From Flavobacterium sp. ACAM 123 (GTDB lineage Bacteria > Bacteroidota > Bacteroidia > Flavobacteriales > Flavobacteriaceae), in contig NZ_AJXL01000005.1 of the NCBI RefSeq assembly GCF_000264055.1, positions 1 through 63,669 of the forward strand: DNA of 63,669 nt, written 5' to 3'. The notes beneath the pieces are model-generated. The model was not told the origin of the DNA, made no database searches, and worked only from the letters and a program-made list of their open reading frames with translations. Shown here piece after piece: positions 29,375 through 39,297 of the stretch. The position numbers and the translations under genes are program-made. Each line of letters opens with the position of its first letter. Within the stretch, counting starts at the first letter, position 1.

Positions 29375-32300
29375 ATGAGATCAAAATTCAAATGGATTTA
29401 TGCACTTTTGTTAGTGTTTACAATTCAGTTAGTATCCGCTCAAGAAAAAACAGTTACGGGTGTAGTTTCGGATGGTACAGGATCATTGCCAGGAGTCAAT
29501 GTTATCGTTAAAGGCACAAAGAAAAGTGCGCAAACAAATATGGACGGTAGGTATTCCGTTCAAGCAGCAAAAGGGGATGTGTTAATGTTTTCTTTTGTAG
29601 GTATGACTGAAACCTCTGCTGTAGTAGGTGCTTCAAATACTATTAATGTTAAGATGCAAACCGGAGTAAGTCTGGGTGAGGTGGTTGTTCAGGGTTATGG
29701 TATAACCAAGACAAAAACCAAATCTAATGTATCTTCTGTTACAGTTAGTTCTGAAATTATTGAAGGTAGACCAAATGCTTCCTTTATTCAAACATTACAA
29801 TCTCGCGTTTCGGGATTGAATATTGCATCAGGATCAGGACAGCCTGGAGCTAATAGTACAATCATACTTAGAGGTACTGGTTCTATTAATGGTAAAATTG
29901 AGCCATTATTTGTAATAGATGGAATTGCATTAGATTCGGATAACTTTAGAAGTTTGAACCCAGATGATATTGCATCGGTTTCTGTTCTCAAAGATGCAGG
30001 AGCTACTTCTATTTATGGAAATAGGGGTGCAAATGGTGTTATCATTGTAACCACTAAAAAAGGAAGTTTTAATTCTCCTTTACAGGTTAAATTTAGTTCT
30101 AATGTAGGTTTTACAACATTGCAAAAAACTAAATACGATTTGATGGATTCTCAGCAATTATTAACTATTGAAAGACTATACGGTAGAGGTAGAGGATTTT
30201 CAGGTGGAGTTAACGGAGCGCCAATGACTGATGCAGAAATTGCAGCGGTGTCAACCACAGACTGGACAAAATATTTTTTCAGAACAGGTATTAGTAAAAA
30301 CAATGTTTTGAGTTTAAGTTCAGGAAGTAAAAACATGACCTCTTTTACTTCTATTGCTTATTTTGATCAACAAGGGATATTAGTGGATTCTGACTTAAAA
30401 AGATTCAATTTTAGAAGCAATTTAAGTGGAAGATCAAATGATGAGAAATTTTCTTATTCTACAAATACCTCGATTAACTTTTCAAGAAGAAATGAGCCTA
30501 CTAGTATTGGTACTGGTGGGATAAATCAAAACTTCGTGTTAGGGGCAAATAACGGTGTTCCATATCTATCACCTAAGGATTATTCTACACCTGCTCAGCT
30601 TTTATTAGATTATAGAGCTGACGGAACATTATTAAGAACTCCTCTAATGTTGGTTGATAAATTAAAAACGTTTAAAAATGTACTAGACGAATTAAAGGGA
30701 TTAGTAAATTTACAAGCGGGATATAACTTATCAAAAGATTTTACTGTAGGTACATCTGTAGGTTTAGACTATACACAAGAAACTAGTTATTTATGGCAAA
30801 ATCCAATTTCTTTTAATTCACTATTGTTTGCAAATGCAGCTGTAGCTAATGATAAAGAAGATCATGCTTTTGATAGGAGAGCAATTTTCACTTCAAATTC
30901 AAGATTGGTATATGATCATGTTTTTAACGAAAAACATACTGTGAATGCTGCAGCATATATTGAATACATCAAATCGCATCGTGATGGTTTTAATTTTAGA
31001 CAAAATGGTTTAAATGCTAAAACGACTTCTCCAGGAGCTGGTACAGGTTATATTTTAGACGGTCCAGCTAATGATAGAAATGTACCTAGGGTGCAAGCTT
31101 ATAAATTTACCGCAGGTTTGTTTTCCTACTTTGCAACGGCTGATTATGATTATGATGGGAAGTATGGTTTTGGTGCTTCGGTTCGTAGAGATGCTTCTTC
31201 TAGATTTGCATCCTCTTTTAGGTGGGGTACATTTTATTCTTTGAGTGGTCGTTGGAATATTGATAAAGAGGCTTTCATGCAAGGTTCTATTTTTGATTTA
31301 CTTAAGTTAAGAGGTTCTTATGGTACTTCAGGGAATCAAGATGTTTCTGATGGAACATTCCTAGCTCTAAACAATACAAGAGAACTTTATACTACAGGAG
31401 TAGGGTATAATGGGACACAATCGTTTATATTAAGCCAGTTAGCTGTGCCTGATTTACGATGGGAACAAACAGCTCAGGCAAATATTGGTATAGATTTCGC
31501 AGTTTTAAATAATAGATTGACTGGTACATTCGATATTTATAGAAAGAAAACGAAGGATTTGTTTATTCCAGTACCTCTTTCAGCAATTAATGCCACTAGT
31601 GTTGTTAATGCAAATTTTGGATCTCTTCAAAATGAGGGTATTGAGGCTACATTGGCGTACGATGTTGCAAAAAGTACTGATGGGTTTAATCTTTCTGTTA
31701 ATTTTAATGGTTCGTATAATAAAAACACTATAATTGATATTGCTGGTGCAACTGGTAGAATCGATAATGGTACTACAGTTATAGAAGAGGGTAAAACAAT
31801 TAACGAGTATTTCTTAACAAGATATCAAGGAGTTAATCCCGCTAACGGTAATTTATTGTTCTTAAACGCAAGTGGGGATTTAACTGAAAATGTAGATCCA
31901 CTAGCAGATAGAGTTAGTACTGGTAAATCTAGAATTCCGGTATATCAAGGAGGTTTTGGTTTTGATTCTAGCTATAAAGGTTTCTTCTTAACATCAAATT
32001 TTTCTTTTACTGCCAAGATTCACAGAATTGATTACGATTTATCAGGATTAGTTAATCCAAGGGGTAATGTAGGTACCTTTAACGTGTCTACAGATTTATT
32101 GGATGCATGGACACCTGATAATAGAGATACTAACATTCCTTCTTTGAAAGCCACTAACTTTGCTTCAGATAATAATTCTGATAGATTTTTAGTTGATGCT
32201 TCTTATGTAAGATTACGTTTTGTATCTTTCGGATATGATGTTCCTAAAAAAATGCTTGAAAGAAGTCCTTTTAAAGGTTTCCGTGTATTCATGCAAGGGG

Positions 32301-32419
32301 AAAATTTAGTTACCTTCTCTAAATGGAGAGGATGGGATGCTGAGAGTACGCGTGTTGCTGATCAATATCAGTATCCAACGCCAAAAATAGTTTCTGCAGG
32401 TATACAATTAGAATTTTAA
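29375..32419 (+). CDS. SusC/RagA family TonB-linked outer membrane protein
   Basis: The 1014-residue outer membrane transporter has a signal peptide (to about residue 22, VSAQ), a carboxypeptidase-like N-terminal domain (KTVTGVVSDGTGSLPGVNVIVKGTKKSAQTNMDGRYSV), and VVVQGYGITKTKTKSNVSSVT where the TonB box and plug begin. The plug carries QSRVSGLNIASGSGQPGANSTIILRGTGSINGKIEPLFVIDGIAL and SVLKDAGATSIYGNRGANGVIIVTTKKG. A large beta-barrel runs to the C-terminal GIQLEF. It pairs with the SusD protein 12 bases downstream. Together they bind and import an oligomeric nutrient (glycan or peptide), and the neighbouring protease hints at peptides, which is an inference only. Confidence 0.97.
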   Translation: MRSKFKWIYALLLVFTIQLVSAQEKTVTGVVSDGTGSLPGVNVIVKGTKKSAQTNMDGRYSVQAAKGDVLMFSFVGMTETSAVVGASNTINVKMQTGVSLGEVVVQGYGITKTKTKSNVSSVTVSSEIIEGRPNASFIQTLQSRVSGLNIASGSGQPGANSTIILRGTGSINGKIEPLFVIDGIALDSDNFRSLNPDDIASVSVLKDAGATSIYGNRGANGVIIVTTKKGSFNSPLQVKFSSNVGFTTLQKTKYDLMDSQQLLTIERLYGRGRGFSGGVNGAPMTDAEIAAVSTTDWTKYFFRTGISKNNVLSLSSGSKNMTSFTSIAYFDQQGILVDSDLKRFNFRSNLSGRSNDEKFSYSTNTSINFSRRNEPTSIGTGGINQNFVLGANNGVPYLSPKDYSTPAQLLLDYRADGTLLRTPLMLVDKLKTFKNVLDELKGLVNLQAGYNLSKDFTVGTSVGLDYTQETSYLWQNPISFNSLLFANAAVANDKEDHAFDRRAIFTSNSRLVYDHVFNEKHTVNAAAYIEYIKSHRDGFNFRQNGLNAKTTSPGAGTGYILDGPANDRNVPRVQAYKFTAGLFSYFATADYDYDGKYGFGASVRRDASSRFASSFRWGTFYSLSGRWNIDKEAFMQGSIFDLLKLRGSYGTSGNQDVSDGTFLALNNTRELYTTGVGYNGTQSFILSQLAVPDLRWEQTAQANIGIDFAVLNNRLTGTFDIYRKKTKDLFIPVPLSAINATSVVNANFGSLQNEGIEATLAYDVAKSTDGFNLSVNFNGSYNKNTIIDIAGATGRIDNGTTVIEEGKTINEYFLTRYQGVNPANGNLLFLNASGDLTENVDPLADRVSTGKSRIPVYQGGFGFDSSYKGFFLTSNFSFTAKIHRIDYDLSGLVNPRGNVGTFNVSTDLLDAWTPDNRDTNIPSLKATNFASDNNSDRFLVDASYVRLRFVSFGYDVPKKMLERSPFKGFRVFMQGENLVTFSKWRGWDAESTRVADQYQYPTPKIVSAGIQLEF

Positions 32420-32431
32420 TATAAAAAAGAC

Positions 32432-33910
32432 ATGAGAAAAATTAATTTTATTTTATTCGCATTAATCGTTTCATTGTGTTCTTCGTGTGAAGATGCTATT
32501 GATATTGTGCAGGCTGGTGAACTAAGTCCGCTAGTGACTTTTCAGACTGTTGACGATTTACAGTTAGGGCTTAATGGAGTGTATTCTTCCATCGTTGGAG
32601 AAGCCCCAATTGCTTTTAGTACCGTTTTTACTGATGAGGTAGCAATAGGTTTTGCTAATGGTGGTCAGGGACTAAATGGAGGAGAATATGTTTTTAACCT
32701 AAACACGGGTTCTGCCGATGCAGCAATCATATGGGGGACAAACTATTCCCTAATTAATAGAGCTAATAGAGTTATTGCTGGTGCAAATTTTATTACTCCT
32801 TCTGCGGCAGAGAAAGCTGCTTATGATAATGTTGTAGCGCAAGCGCACATTTTGAGAGCGTGGGGTCACTTTGTATTGCTAAGCCATTTTTCTACAGACT
32901 TAACTAATGATAGCGCTCTTGGTGTTATTAAGGTTGACTTTGTGCCGCAAACGACGCAGCAATTGCCTAGAAATACAAATGGTGAAGTTTTTAGTTTAAT
33001 TGACGCTGATCTTGTTTTTGGTTCCTCTTTAACTACAAATGCTACTAATACGAACCGTACGTTCGTGTCTCGTGATTTTGTTAAAGCATTTAAAGCGAGA
33101 ATGGCTGCATACAGAGGGAAATATGCTGTTGCAGGACCTTTGGCTGATGAGCTAATAGCTGCTTATCCTTTGACAAGTCGATCTGCTACTGTAGCTACAC
33201 AAAACACCTCCGCTTTTTTGAATATTTGGACAGACGTCGCTATACCAGTTAACGATGAAGTTATTTTTAAATTAGAACGAGTTGCACTGAATACCTTAAT
33301 TAATTCGATTTGGGCGTCAGTAAATAGTACTGTATCTGGATCTCCTTTTTATGAAATGGGTACAAATTTGTATAATTTGCTTGATAATACGAACGATATT
33401 AGAAGACGCGCTTTTGTAAGTCCAACTTCTGAGCCGGCTAATAACAAGTTAGTTATAGGGAAATATCCTGGTTCTGGTGGTATTGTACAATTAAACGATG
33501 TTAAGATTTTTCGTTCTGTGGAGATGTATTTTATAAAAGCGGAAGCACTTGCTGCTGTTGGTGATTTTGCAGGAGTTGCTACACAATTGCAAAAAGTGAA
33601 CACGGCAAGATTTGTTGCAGGAACTGCACCTGTCATTGCTGTACCTGCTAATGAAAAAGCTGCTTTTGCTGAAATTTTAAAACAACGTAGAATTGAGCTT
33701 TGCTTTGAAGGACATAGATATTTAGATTTAAAGCGTCTTGGAGTAAAAGCTGGAGTTACTATTGATAGAAACACTGTTGATTGTAGTGCGTACGACGCCT
33801 GTAGTATTCCAAATACAGACTATAGATTTACAATGCCAATTCCTGGGGCTGAAATTGGAGCGAATGCTGCACTTAAAGGGCAACAAAACCCAGGTTATGC
33901 TACAAATTAA
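32432..33910 (+). CDS. RagB/SusD family nutrient-uptake lipoprotein
   Basis: The 492-residue surface lipoprotein has lipobox LCSSC (Cys about 19), then AIDIVQAGELSPLVTFQTVDDLQLGLNGVYSSI. SusD TPR-like helices follow (VVAQAHILRAWGHFVLLSHFSTD), and the typical C-terminal ILKQRRIELCFEGHRYLDLKRLG. It acts as the lid of the SusC transporter. Length and order are normal. It shares an operon with the SusC gene and with the following lipoprotein gene (16 bases). Confidence 0.96.
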   Translation: MRKINFILFALIVSLCSSCEDAIDIVQAGELSPLVTFQTVDDLQLGLNGVYSSIVGEAPIAFSTVFTDEVAIGFANGGQGLNGGEYVFNLNTGSADAAIIWGTNYSLINRANRVIAGANFITPSAAEKAAYDNVVAQAHILRAWGHFVLLSHFSTDLTNDSALGVIKVDFVPQTTQQLPRNTNGEVFSLIDADLVFGSSLTTNATNTNRTFVSRDFVKAFKARMAAYRGKYAVAGPLADELIAAYPLTSRSATVATQNTSAFLNIWTDVAIPVNDEVIFKLERVALNTLINSIWASVNSTVSGSPFYEMGTNLYNLLDNTNDIRRRAFVSPTSEPANNKLVIGKYPGSGGIVQLNDVKIFRSVEMYFIKAEALAAVGDFAGVATQLQKVNTARFVAGTAPVIAVPANEKAAFAEILKQRRIELCFEGHRYLDLKRLGVKAGVTIDRNTVDCSAYDACSIPNTDYRFTMPIPGAEIGANAALKGQQNPGYATN

Positions 33911-33926
33911 TTTTTAAAAATATATT

Positions 33927-34766
33927 ATGAAAAAACATTTATTAAAATTAACCGCTCTTGTTTTATTTTTCGGAATTATGACCAGCTGTGAAGAAGACAA
34001 GGTTATGTATAGCGGTAGTCAATCGCTTGCTGCATTTGTTGGGGCTTCTGGTTCCTTACCAGTAAAAGAAGAGGTAGAGTCTACTTTTAAAATTAAAGTT
34101 GATATCTCATCAAAGTCAACTGCTGCAAGAGTTATTGAAGTTAGTGTTGCTAAGGCCTCTACTGCTTTACCATCGCAATATCAAATTGATGCGGCAAGTT
34201 TAGTTATTCCTGCAGGGTCTTACTCAGGTGAAATAATTGTAAAAGGTAATTTCAATAATTTGAATGTTGGTCAAACTGTGTCCTTGATTTTAAGTTTGGA
34301 TAAAATTGGTGACGCAACTGTTGAGCCTAGCAAAAAATTATTCACACTGTCGATATTTAAATTTTGTGTTTCAGAATTAGCAGGCACGTTTGCTTATTCA
34401 ACAACTAATATCTCTTCTCCAGACGCTGGTGGAAGATCTGTGGCAGGTCCAGTAACTGGAAATGTAGTTTTTGCAGCTACTGCAGCAGCTGGAGTTTATA
34501 CTATATCTGATGGGTCATTTGGTGGGTTCCGAGCATTGTACTTTACTGCATACGGAGATACTGCCGCTACTGGCTTAGGATTGACTGATGTTTGTAACAA
34601 AATTGCATATAGCGGCAAGGATAATTATGGTGAAGCATATACCTTTACAAATCTTGTTGTAAACGGGAATAAATTAACTTTTAATTGGGCTAGTGGTTTT
34701 GGTGAAAAAGGATTAACCACTCTTACCAGATCTGACGGTAAAAATTGGCCAAACTTAAAGTTATAA
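33927..34766 (+). CDS. SusCD-associated surface lipoprotein, function unknown
   Basis: The 279-residue protein has a signal peptide and lipobox (MTSC, Cys about 21). After it comes a region like the beta-sandwich N-terminal domain (DUF4843/DUF1735/Calx-beta type: STFKIKVDISSKSTAARVIEVSVAKASTALPSQYQID and IPAGSYSGEIIVKG). A C-terminal part is rich in small residues and contains two Cys (KFCVSEL and LTDVCNKI). The third gene of a SusCD operon usually encodes an accessory substrate-binding lipoprotein, and this fits. A strong terminator closes the operon. No closer family recognised. Confidence 0.8.
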   Translation: MKKHLLKLTALVLFFGIMTSCEEDKVMYSGSQSLAAFVGASGSLPVKEEVESTFKIKVDISSKSTAARVIEVSVAKASTALPSQYQIDAASLVIPAGSYSGEIIVKGNFNNLNVGQTVSLILSLDKIGDATVEPSKKLFTLSIFKFCVSELAGTFAYSTTNISSPDAGGRSVAGPVTGNVVFAATAAAGVYTISDGSFGGFRALYFTAYGDTAATGLGLTDVCNKIAYSGKDNYGEAYTFTNLVVNGNKLTFNWASGFGEKGLTTLTRSDGKNWPNLKL

Positions 34767-34787
34767 CTTTAGTCATATAAATTTTTA

Positions 34788-34819
34788 AACCATCCCAATT
34801 TCGGGATGGTTTTTTTTTT
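34788..34819 (+). terminator. rho-independent terminator after the SusCD operon
   Basis: AACCATCCC (34788-34796) pairs with GGGATGGTT (34803-34811), followed by nine T. It closes the three-gene unit starting at 29375. Confidence 0.9.
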
Positions 34820-34844
34820 ACCTTTACCGACCTAATGTCTTATT

Positions 34845-36774
34845 ATGAAGCAATTTTTTCTTTATCTTTTAATTTTATTATCATTCTCATTAACTGCTCA
34901 GGTTGATAATTTTTTAGATGAAAAAAAGCTCAAAAAAGAGGTAGATGGTAAATCCCAGCAAGTCGCGACAATGGATCAGTATCGATTTATTTCTATAGAG
35001 CGCGATACTACTTATCTAGATACATCGCTCACCATCCAAAGAGAATATACATTTAATTATTTACGAAAAGATAATTTTGGACTTCTTGCTTTTCCTAATG
35101 AGGGACAAACCTACAATACCTTACAATATGGTTTAGATAATTTTTCTCCTTATCCTGAATTTGGTTTTAAAGCGAAGCATTTCAATTTCTTAGAAGCAAA
35201 TGATATTAAATACAGCTCTGTTGCGACTCCCGTTACCGAATTGTATTTTAAATCGGTAATGCAGAAAGGACAGTCTTTAGATGCTTTTTTTACGGTGAAC
35301 ACTTCGCCAAGGCTCAATTTTTCTATTGCGTACAAAGGCTTACGTTCCGAAGGGAGATACATTAACCAGTTGTCTAGCACAGGAAATTTTAGGTTTACCA
35401 CAAGTTACAATACGCTGAACAAACGATATGTTGCCAATGCGCATTTTACCTATCAAGATATCTTAAATGAAGAAAATGGGGGGATTACAACAATTAGTGA
35501 TTTTGAAGATGAGGACCCAAGGTATGATAACAGACAACGTCTTGAAGTTTATTTTAGTGATGCGGAGTCATTTTTAAAGGGTAAACGGGTATTTCTGGAT
35601 CACTTTTTAAGGATAAACGCTAACAAAGGAGATAATAATTTATATGTGAGCCATCAAATCAATTACGAGAATAAATTTTTTGAATACAACCAGGAGACGC
35701 TTGCTTCGACAGTAAGATCACAGTCAGTTTTTAGGTTTGGGGATTCTTACGTAACTAGTGGTATTAATGACCAGACTCATTACAACAAAATGTATAATAA
35801 ATTGGGTTTGATCTATGAAAACACCTTACTTGGGAAGTTTCAGTTTTTTGCCGATGATTTCAGAAGCAACTATTACTATAACCAAATATTAATTAGAGAT
35901 GATAAAACTATTCCGGCTTCATTGACTAGAAATATAAACAGCGCGGGTGGTCAATATGAGTATCAAAAAAAGAATTGGAACGGTAAGTTTTTGTATTCGA
36001 GATCAGTGACGAATCAATCCTTATCGAATTTAGAGGCGAAATTAAACTATGTATTTTAATGATGATTACCAATTCTCTTTTGGATACCAAAACGTAAATA
36101 AGCTCCCCAATGATAATTATAACTTATATCAAAGTAGTTATGTAAATTACAATTGGTCTAATAATTTCAAGAATGAAAAAATAAATGCTATCACAGCTAA
36201 TGCAGTTACTCCTTGGGTGGAAGCATCAGTGAAGTTGATGACATTAGATGATCATCTCTATTTTGAAAATAATGCCGTAGATGAAAGTCAGCAGATTGTA
36301 ACTCCTAGTCAATATAGTAATACCATAAATTATGTTTCGGTCAAAGTAAGTAAAGAAATAAAATTTGGGAATTTTGCTTTGGATAATACTTTTTTATATC
36401 AAAAAACGGATCAGCGGGATGCGATTTTAAATGTTCCAGAAATTGTGACTAGGAATACCATTTATTATACCAATTATTTGTTCAAGAAGGCATTATTTTT
36501 ACAAACAGGTGTTACCTTACATTATTTCACAAACTATTTTGCGAATGATTATAATCCAGTCATCGGGGAGTTTTTCATTCAGAATAAAAAAGAAATTGGA
36601 AATTATCCTAACTTTGATTTTTTTATTAATGCACGGATTCAGAGAACTAGAATTTACTTGAAAGCTGAGCACTTTAACTCTTCGCTTACGGGAAATAACT
36701 TCTATGCTGCCCCTAATAATCCTTACCGTGATTTCATGATTCGTTTTGGGCTAATCTGGAACTTTTTTAATTAA
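34845..36774 (+). pseudogene. putative porin, one frameshift
   Basis: Two overlapping frames (34845-36059 and 36049-36774) together make one outer membrane putative porin of about 642 residues, as in Flavobacterium relatives. The first part has a signal peptide (to LTAQ) and repeated beta-strand patterns; it ends at LNYVF-stop. The second continues seamlessly as NDDYQFSFGYQNVNKLPN if one T is removed from the TTTT at 36054-36057. The C-terminus FGLIWNFFN ends in a Phe/Asn beta-barrel signal. The single homopolymer lesion could be a sequencing error, a phase-variable slip or a real loss. Apart from the frameshift it looks well preserved. Confidence 0.8.
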
Positions 36775-36960
36775 TCCCTTCGTTTTTTGGACTGGTGGTA
36801 ATGATTCTTATGCTTCGGGATGCCAGACTTTTGAATGTTTTTAGAAGCTACTAAAATAGAAAGGTAGAAATGAAACTCGCTGAGGTGCTTTTGAATAGTA
36901 ATATGATCAAGTATTCGCGAACTCAATATAGGGAATGAGGATTATTTTGTAACAAAATAC

Positions 36961-36968
36961 TATCTTTG
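36961..36968 (+). promoter_or_regulatory. -7 promoter element for the CBS-domain synthase
   Basis: TATCTTTG matches TAnnTTTG, 44 bases before the start at 37013. Earlier TTG positions are too close to be a good -33. Confidence 0.45.
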
Positions 36969-37012
36969 CAAAAGTATTTCTAACAAATTACAATCTTAAA
37001 AAGTACAATTAA

Positions 37013-38374
37013 ATGCAATACGCAGAAAATATATTAGGTACAATAGGCGATACACCATTAGTGAAACTGAATAAAGTCACTGAAGAAGTGGATGCATTAG
37101 TGCTTGCCAAAGTAGAAACTTTTAATCCCGGTAATTCTGTAAAAGACAGAATGGCGGTAAAAATGATTGCAGATGCCGAAGCGGATGGTAGATTAAAGCC
37201 AGGAGGTACTATTGTTGAAGGAACATCCGGGAATACAGGAATGGGATTGGCTTTAGTTGCCATCGTCAAGGGTTATAAATTGATTTGCGTCATGTCAGAT
37301 AAGCAATCCAAAGAAAAAATGGATATCCTTCGTGCTGTTGGAGCAAAAGTTGTGGTTTGTCCGACAGATGTTGAGCCTACCGACCCGCGTTCTTATTACT
37401 CTGTTTCTGCCAGATTAGCCAAAGAAACACCAAATTCTTGGTACGTTAATCAATACGACAATCCATCGAATGCTATTGCACATTACGAGCAAACAGGACC
37501 TGAAATTTGGGCTCAAACGGAAGGCAAAATTACGCACTTTATAGCGGGTGTAGGTACTGGAGGGACAATTTCGGGTGTTGGAAAATACTTAAAAGAAAAG
37601 AATCCCAATATCAAGATATGGGGTATTGACACCTATGGTTCTGTATTTAAAAAATACCATGAAACTGGAATTTTTGACGAAAACGAGATTTATTCTTATA
37701 TCACAGAAGGAATTGGAGAGGATATTTTACCATTAAATGTAGATTTTTCTTTGATTGATGGGTTTACCAAAGTAACAGATAAAGATGCCGCAGTATACAC
37801 GCGAAGAATTGCGAAGGAAGAAGGTATATTTGTGGGGAACTCAGCAGGAGCTGCCATAAAAGGGCTGTTACAATTAAAGGAGCATTTCAAGCCAGAAGAT
37901 GTCGTTGTTGTTTTATTTCACGATTCAGGAAGTCGTTATGTCGGGAAGATGTTTAATGATGACTGGATGCGCGAACGCGGTTTCCTAGAGGAGGAAGTTA
38001 AAAAAGCAGAAGATGTGATAAAAGATCATATCGATAAGCCTCTAATTGTTGCACGTACAGAAGAATTAGCTTCCCATGCTATCGAAAGAATGCGTAAATA
38101 TAAAATATCACAAATACCCGTAATGGATATTTCAGGATTTGTAGGTTCACTGGATGAGACTGATTTGTTTCAAAGTTATGTACATGATAAAAACTCAGCT
38201 GAAAGGCCAATTAAGGAAATCATGGGAAATCCTTATCCTATTGTCCAGATGGGAACATCAATCGAAGAAGTTTCTAAATTGTTTAACAGAGATAACGCTG
38301 CGGTATTGATCGACTTAGGAGAAGGAAGATACCACATTATTACAAAATATGATATTATAGGTTCTATTAAATAG
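37013..38374 (+). CDS. cystathionine beta-synthase / cysteine synthase with CBS domains
   Basis: PLP fold-type II enzyme of 453 residues. The PLP lysine is K44 in FNPGNSVKDRMAVK, the phosphate loop is GTSGNTG (residues 70-76), and IAGVGTGGTISGVGKYL binds the cofactor phosphate. After residue 335 come two CBS motifs (ASHAIERMRKYKISQIPVMDISGFVGSLDE and NPYPIVQMGTSIEEVSKLFNRDNAAVLID). This arrangement is that of cystathionine beta-synthase, joining homocysteine and serine or making cysteine, perhaps with regulation through the CBS pair. It is not a plain CysK, which would lack the CBS tail. A hairpin terminator follows. Confidence 0.92.
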   Translation: MQYAENILGTIGDTPLVKLNKVTEEVDALVLAKVETFNPGNSVKDRMAVKMIADAEADGRLKPGGTIVEGTSGNTGMGLALVAIVKGYKLICVMSDKQSKEKMDILRAVGAKVVVCPTDVEPTDPRSYYSVSARLAKETPNSWYVNQYDNPSNAIAHYEQTGPEIWAQTEGKITHFIAGVGTGGTISGVGKYLKEKNPNIKIWGIDTYGSVFKKYHETGIFDENEIYSYITEGIGEDILPLNVDFSLIDGFTKVTDKDAAVYTRRIAKEEGIFVGNSAGAAIKGLLQLKEHFKPEDVVVVLFHDSGSRYVGKMFNDDWMRERGFLEEEVKKAEDVIKDHIDKPLIVARTEELASHAIERMRKYKISQIPVMDISGFVGSLDETDLFQSYVHDKNSAERPIKEIMGNPYPIVQMGTSIEEVSKLFNRDNAAVLIDLGEGRYHIITKYDIIGSIK

Positions 38375-38403
38375 GTTTTACTTTTGATAATCACAACGTA
38401 CAG

Positions 38404-38449
38404 ACCACCGAATTGCCGAGTTAAATTCGGTAAATTCGTGGTTTTTTTT
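38404..38449 (+). terminator. rho-independent terminator
   Basis: Imperfect inverted repeat of about 16 pairs (ACCACCGAATT side against AAATTCGTGGT side) followed by eight T. It follows the CBS-domain synthase gene by 29 bases. Confidence 0.8.
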
Positions 38450-38521
38450 CAAATAATTAAGAGGTGCGCAAATCTGATATCATAATTTTAAAATAGCAAC
38501 CTCTAACCTCTAACTTTAAAA

Positions 38522-39004
38522 ATGACATTTACGGCAATAGATTTTGAAACGGCAACGGCATTCCATCCCTGTTCGGTAGGGATAGTGACAGTTGAAAATG
38601 GAGTGATAGTAGATGAGTTTGTTAGTTTGATTAAGCCGCCAAATAATCTATATTCGCCTTATACAATTCAAGTCCATGGAATTTATCCAAGAGATACGAT
38701 GAATGCAAAATCATTTACACAAGTCTTTCCTGAAATCCAAAGACGACTGCAGGGTAGGGTCATAGTAGCGCACAATGAGAGTTTTGACAGGAACGTGTTG
38801 GCTAAATCAATGGCGCTGTATGGATTAAATTACGACGATTTGAACTTATCGCCTCGATGGGAATGTACCGTAAAAATTTACAAAGCAAAAGGATTGAAGC
38901 CAACGAAGCTTAGTGATTGTTGCAGAACAATGAAAATTCAACTGAATCATCATGAAGCATTATCAGATGCACGGGCTTGTGCTAAACTGTATTTGTTGAG
39001 ATAG
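38522..39004 (+). CDS. 3'-5' exonuclease, DnaQ-like
   Basis: The 160-residue protein carries the DEDDh exonuclease motifs: TFTAIDFETATAF (Exo I, D-F-E), VIVAHNESFDRNVL (Exo II, D), and HHEALSDARACAKLY (Exo III, His and Asp). It matches the short stand-alone epsilon-like exonucleases, which trim single-stranded DNA or RNA. The length is normal for the group. It lies just outside the left end of the integrative element, so it is chromosomal context rather than cargo. Confidence 0.9.
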   Translation: MTFTAIDFETATAFHPCSVGIVTVENGVIVDEFVSLIKPPNNLYSPYTIQVHGIYPRDTMNAKSFTQVFPEIQRRLQGRVIVAHNESFDRNVLAKSMALYGLNYDDLNLSPRWECTVKIYKAKGLKPTKLSDCCRTMKIQLNHHEALSDARACAKLYLLR

Positions 39005-39078
39005 TTTTAGAGATTCAATTCACAGTGTAAGTTATCTGTTTTTTCATTACTTTAGTTTCTTAATTACAAGGCTTTATG

Positions 39079-39110
39079 ATGAAAGAAGATTTTCTCCATT
39101 ACCTCTGGAA
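39079..39110 (+). repeat. left attachment repeat (attL)
   Basis: These 32 bases equal 55996-56027 except for two bases. Both are the first ten codons of the DUF2851 gene plus two bases. The last 14 (CATTACCTCTGGAA, 39097-39110) are identical. To the left lies the presumed original gene start; to the right the element begins. Confidence 0.85.
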
Positions 39111-39124
39111 ATCGATTTTATTTT

Positions 39125-39133
39125 GTACTGTAC
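39125..39133 (+). repeat. GTACTGTAC near the left end of the element
   Basis: GTACTGTAC is the reverse complement of GTACAGTAC found at 55978-55986 near the right end. The two lie at equal distance from the presumed crossover point (offset 18 in the repeat), so they may be recombinase binding sites. Confidence 0.5.
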
Positions 39134-39297
39134 TAGATATCAGTGTGTTTTTCAGTTATTTTAATTTTTTGTGATTTAAAATATATCAGATACAATCAAA
39201 TAGTGTCATAATATATCACATAATTCATAACTAATTAGACATAGGACTAAACTTTTCTCAATTCACTTAGTATAAGTATTAATTAAAAACTTCTACT

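Larger units (their letters stand above)
39079..39174 (+). pseudogene. 5' stub of the interrupted DUF2851 gene
   Basis: The frame opens like the DUF2851 protein (MKEDFLHYLWK) and then runs into element sequence, reading SILFCTVLDISV and stopping at TGA 39172-39174 after 31 codons. It keeps the original chromosomal upstream region. If still transcribed it would give a chimeric short peptide with no expected function. An extra ATG lies directly before it at 39076. Confidence 0.6.
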
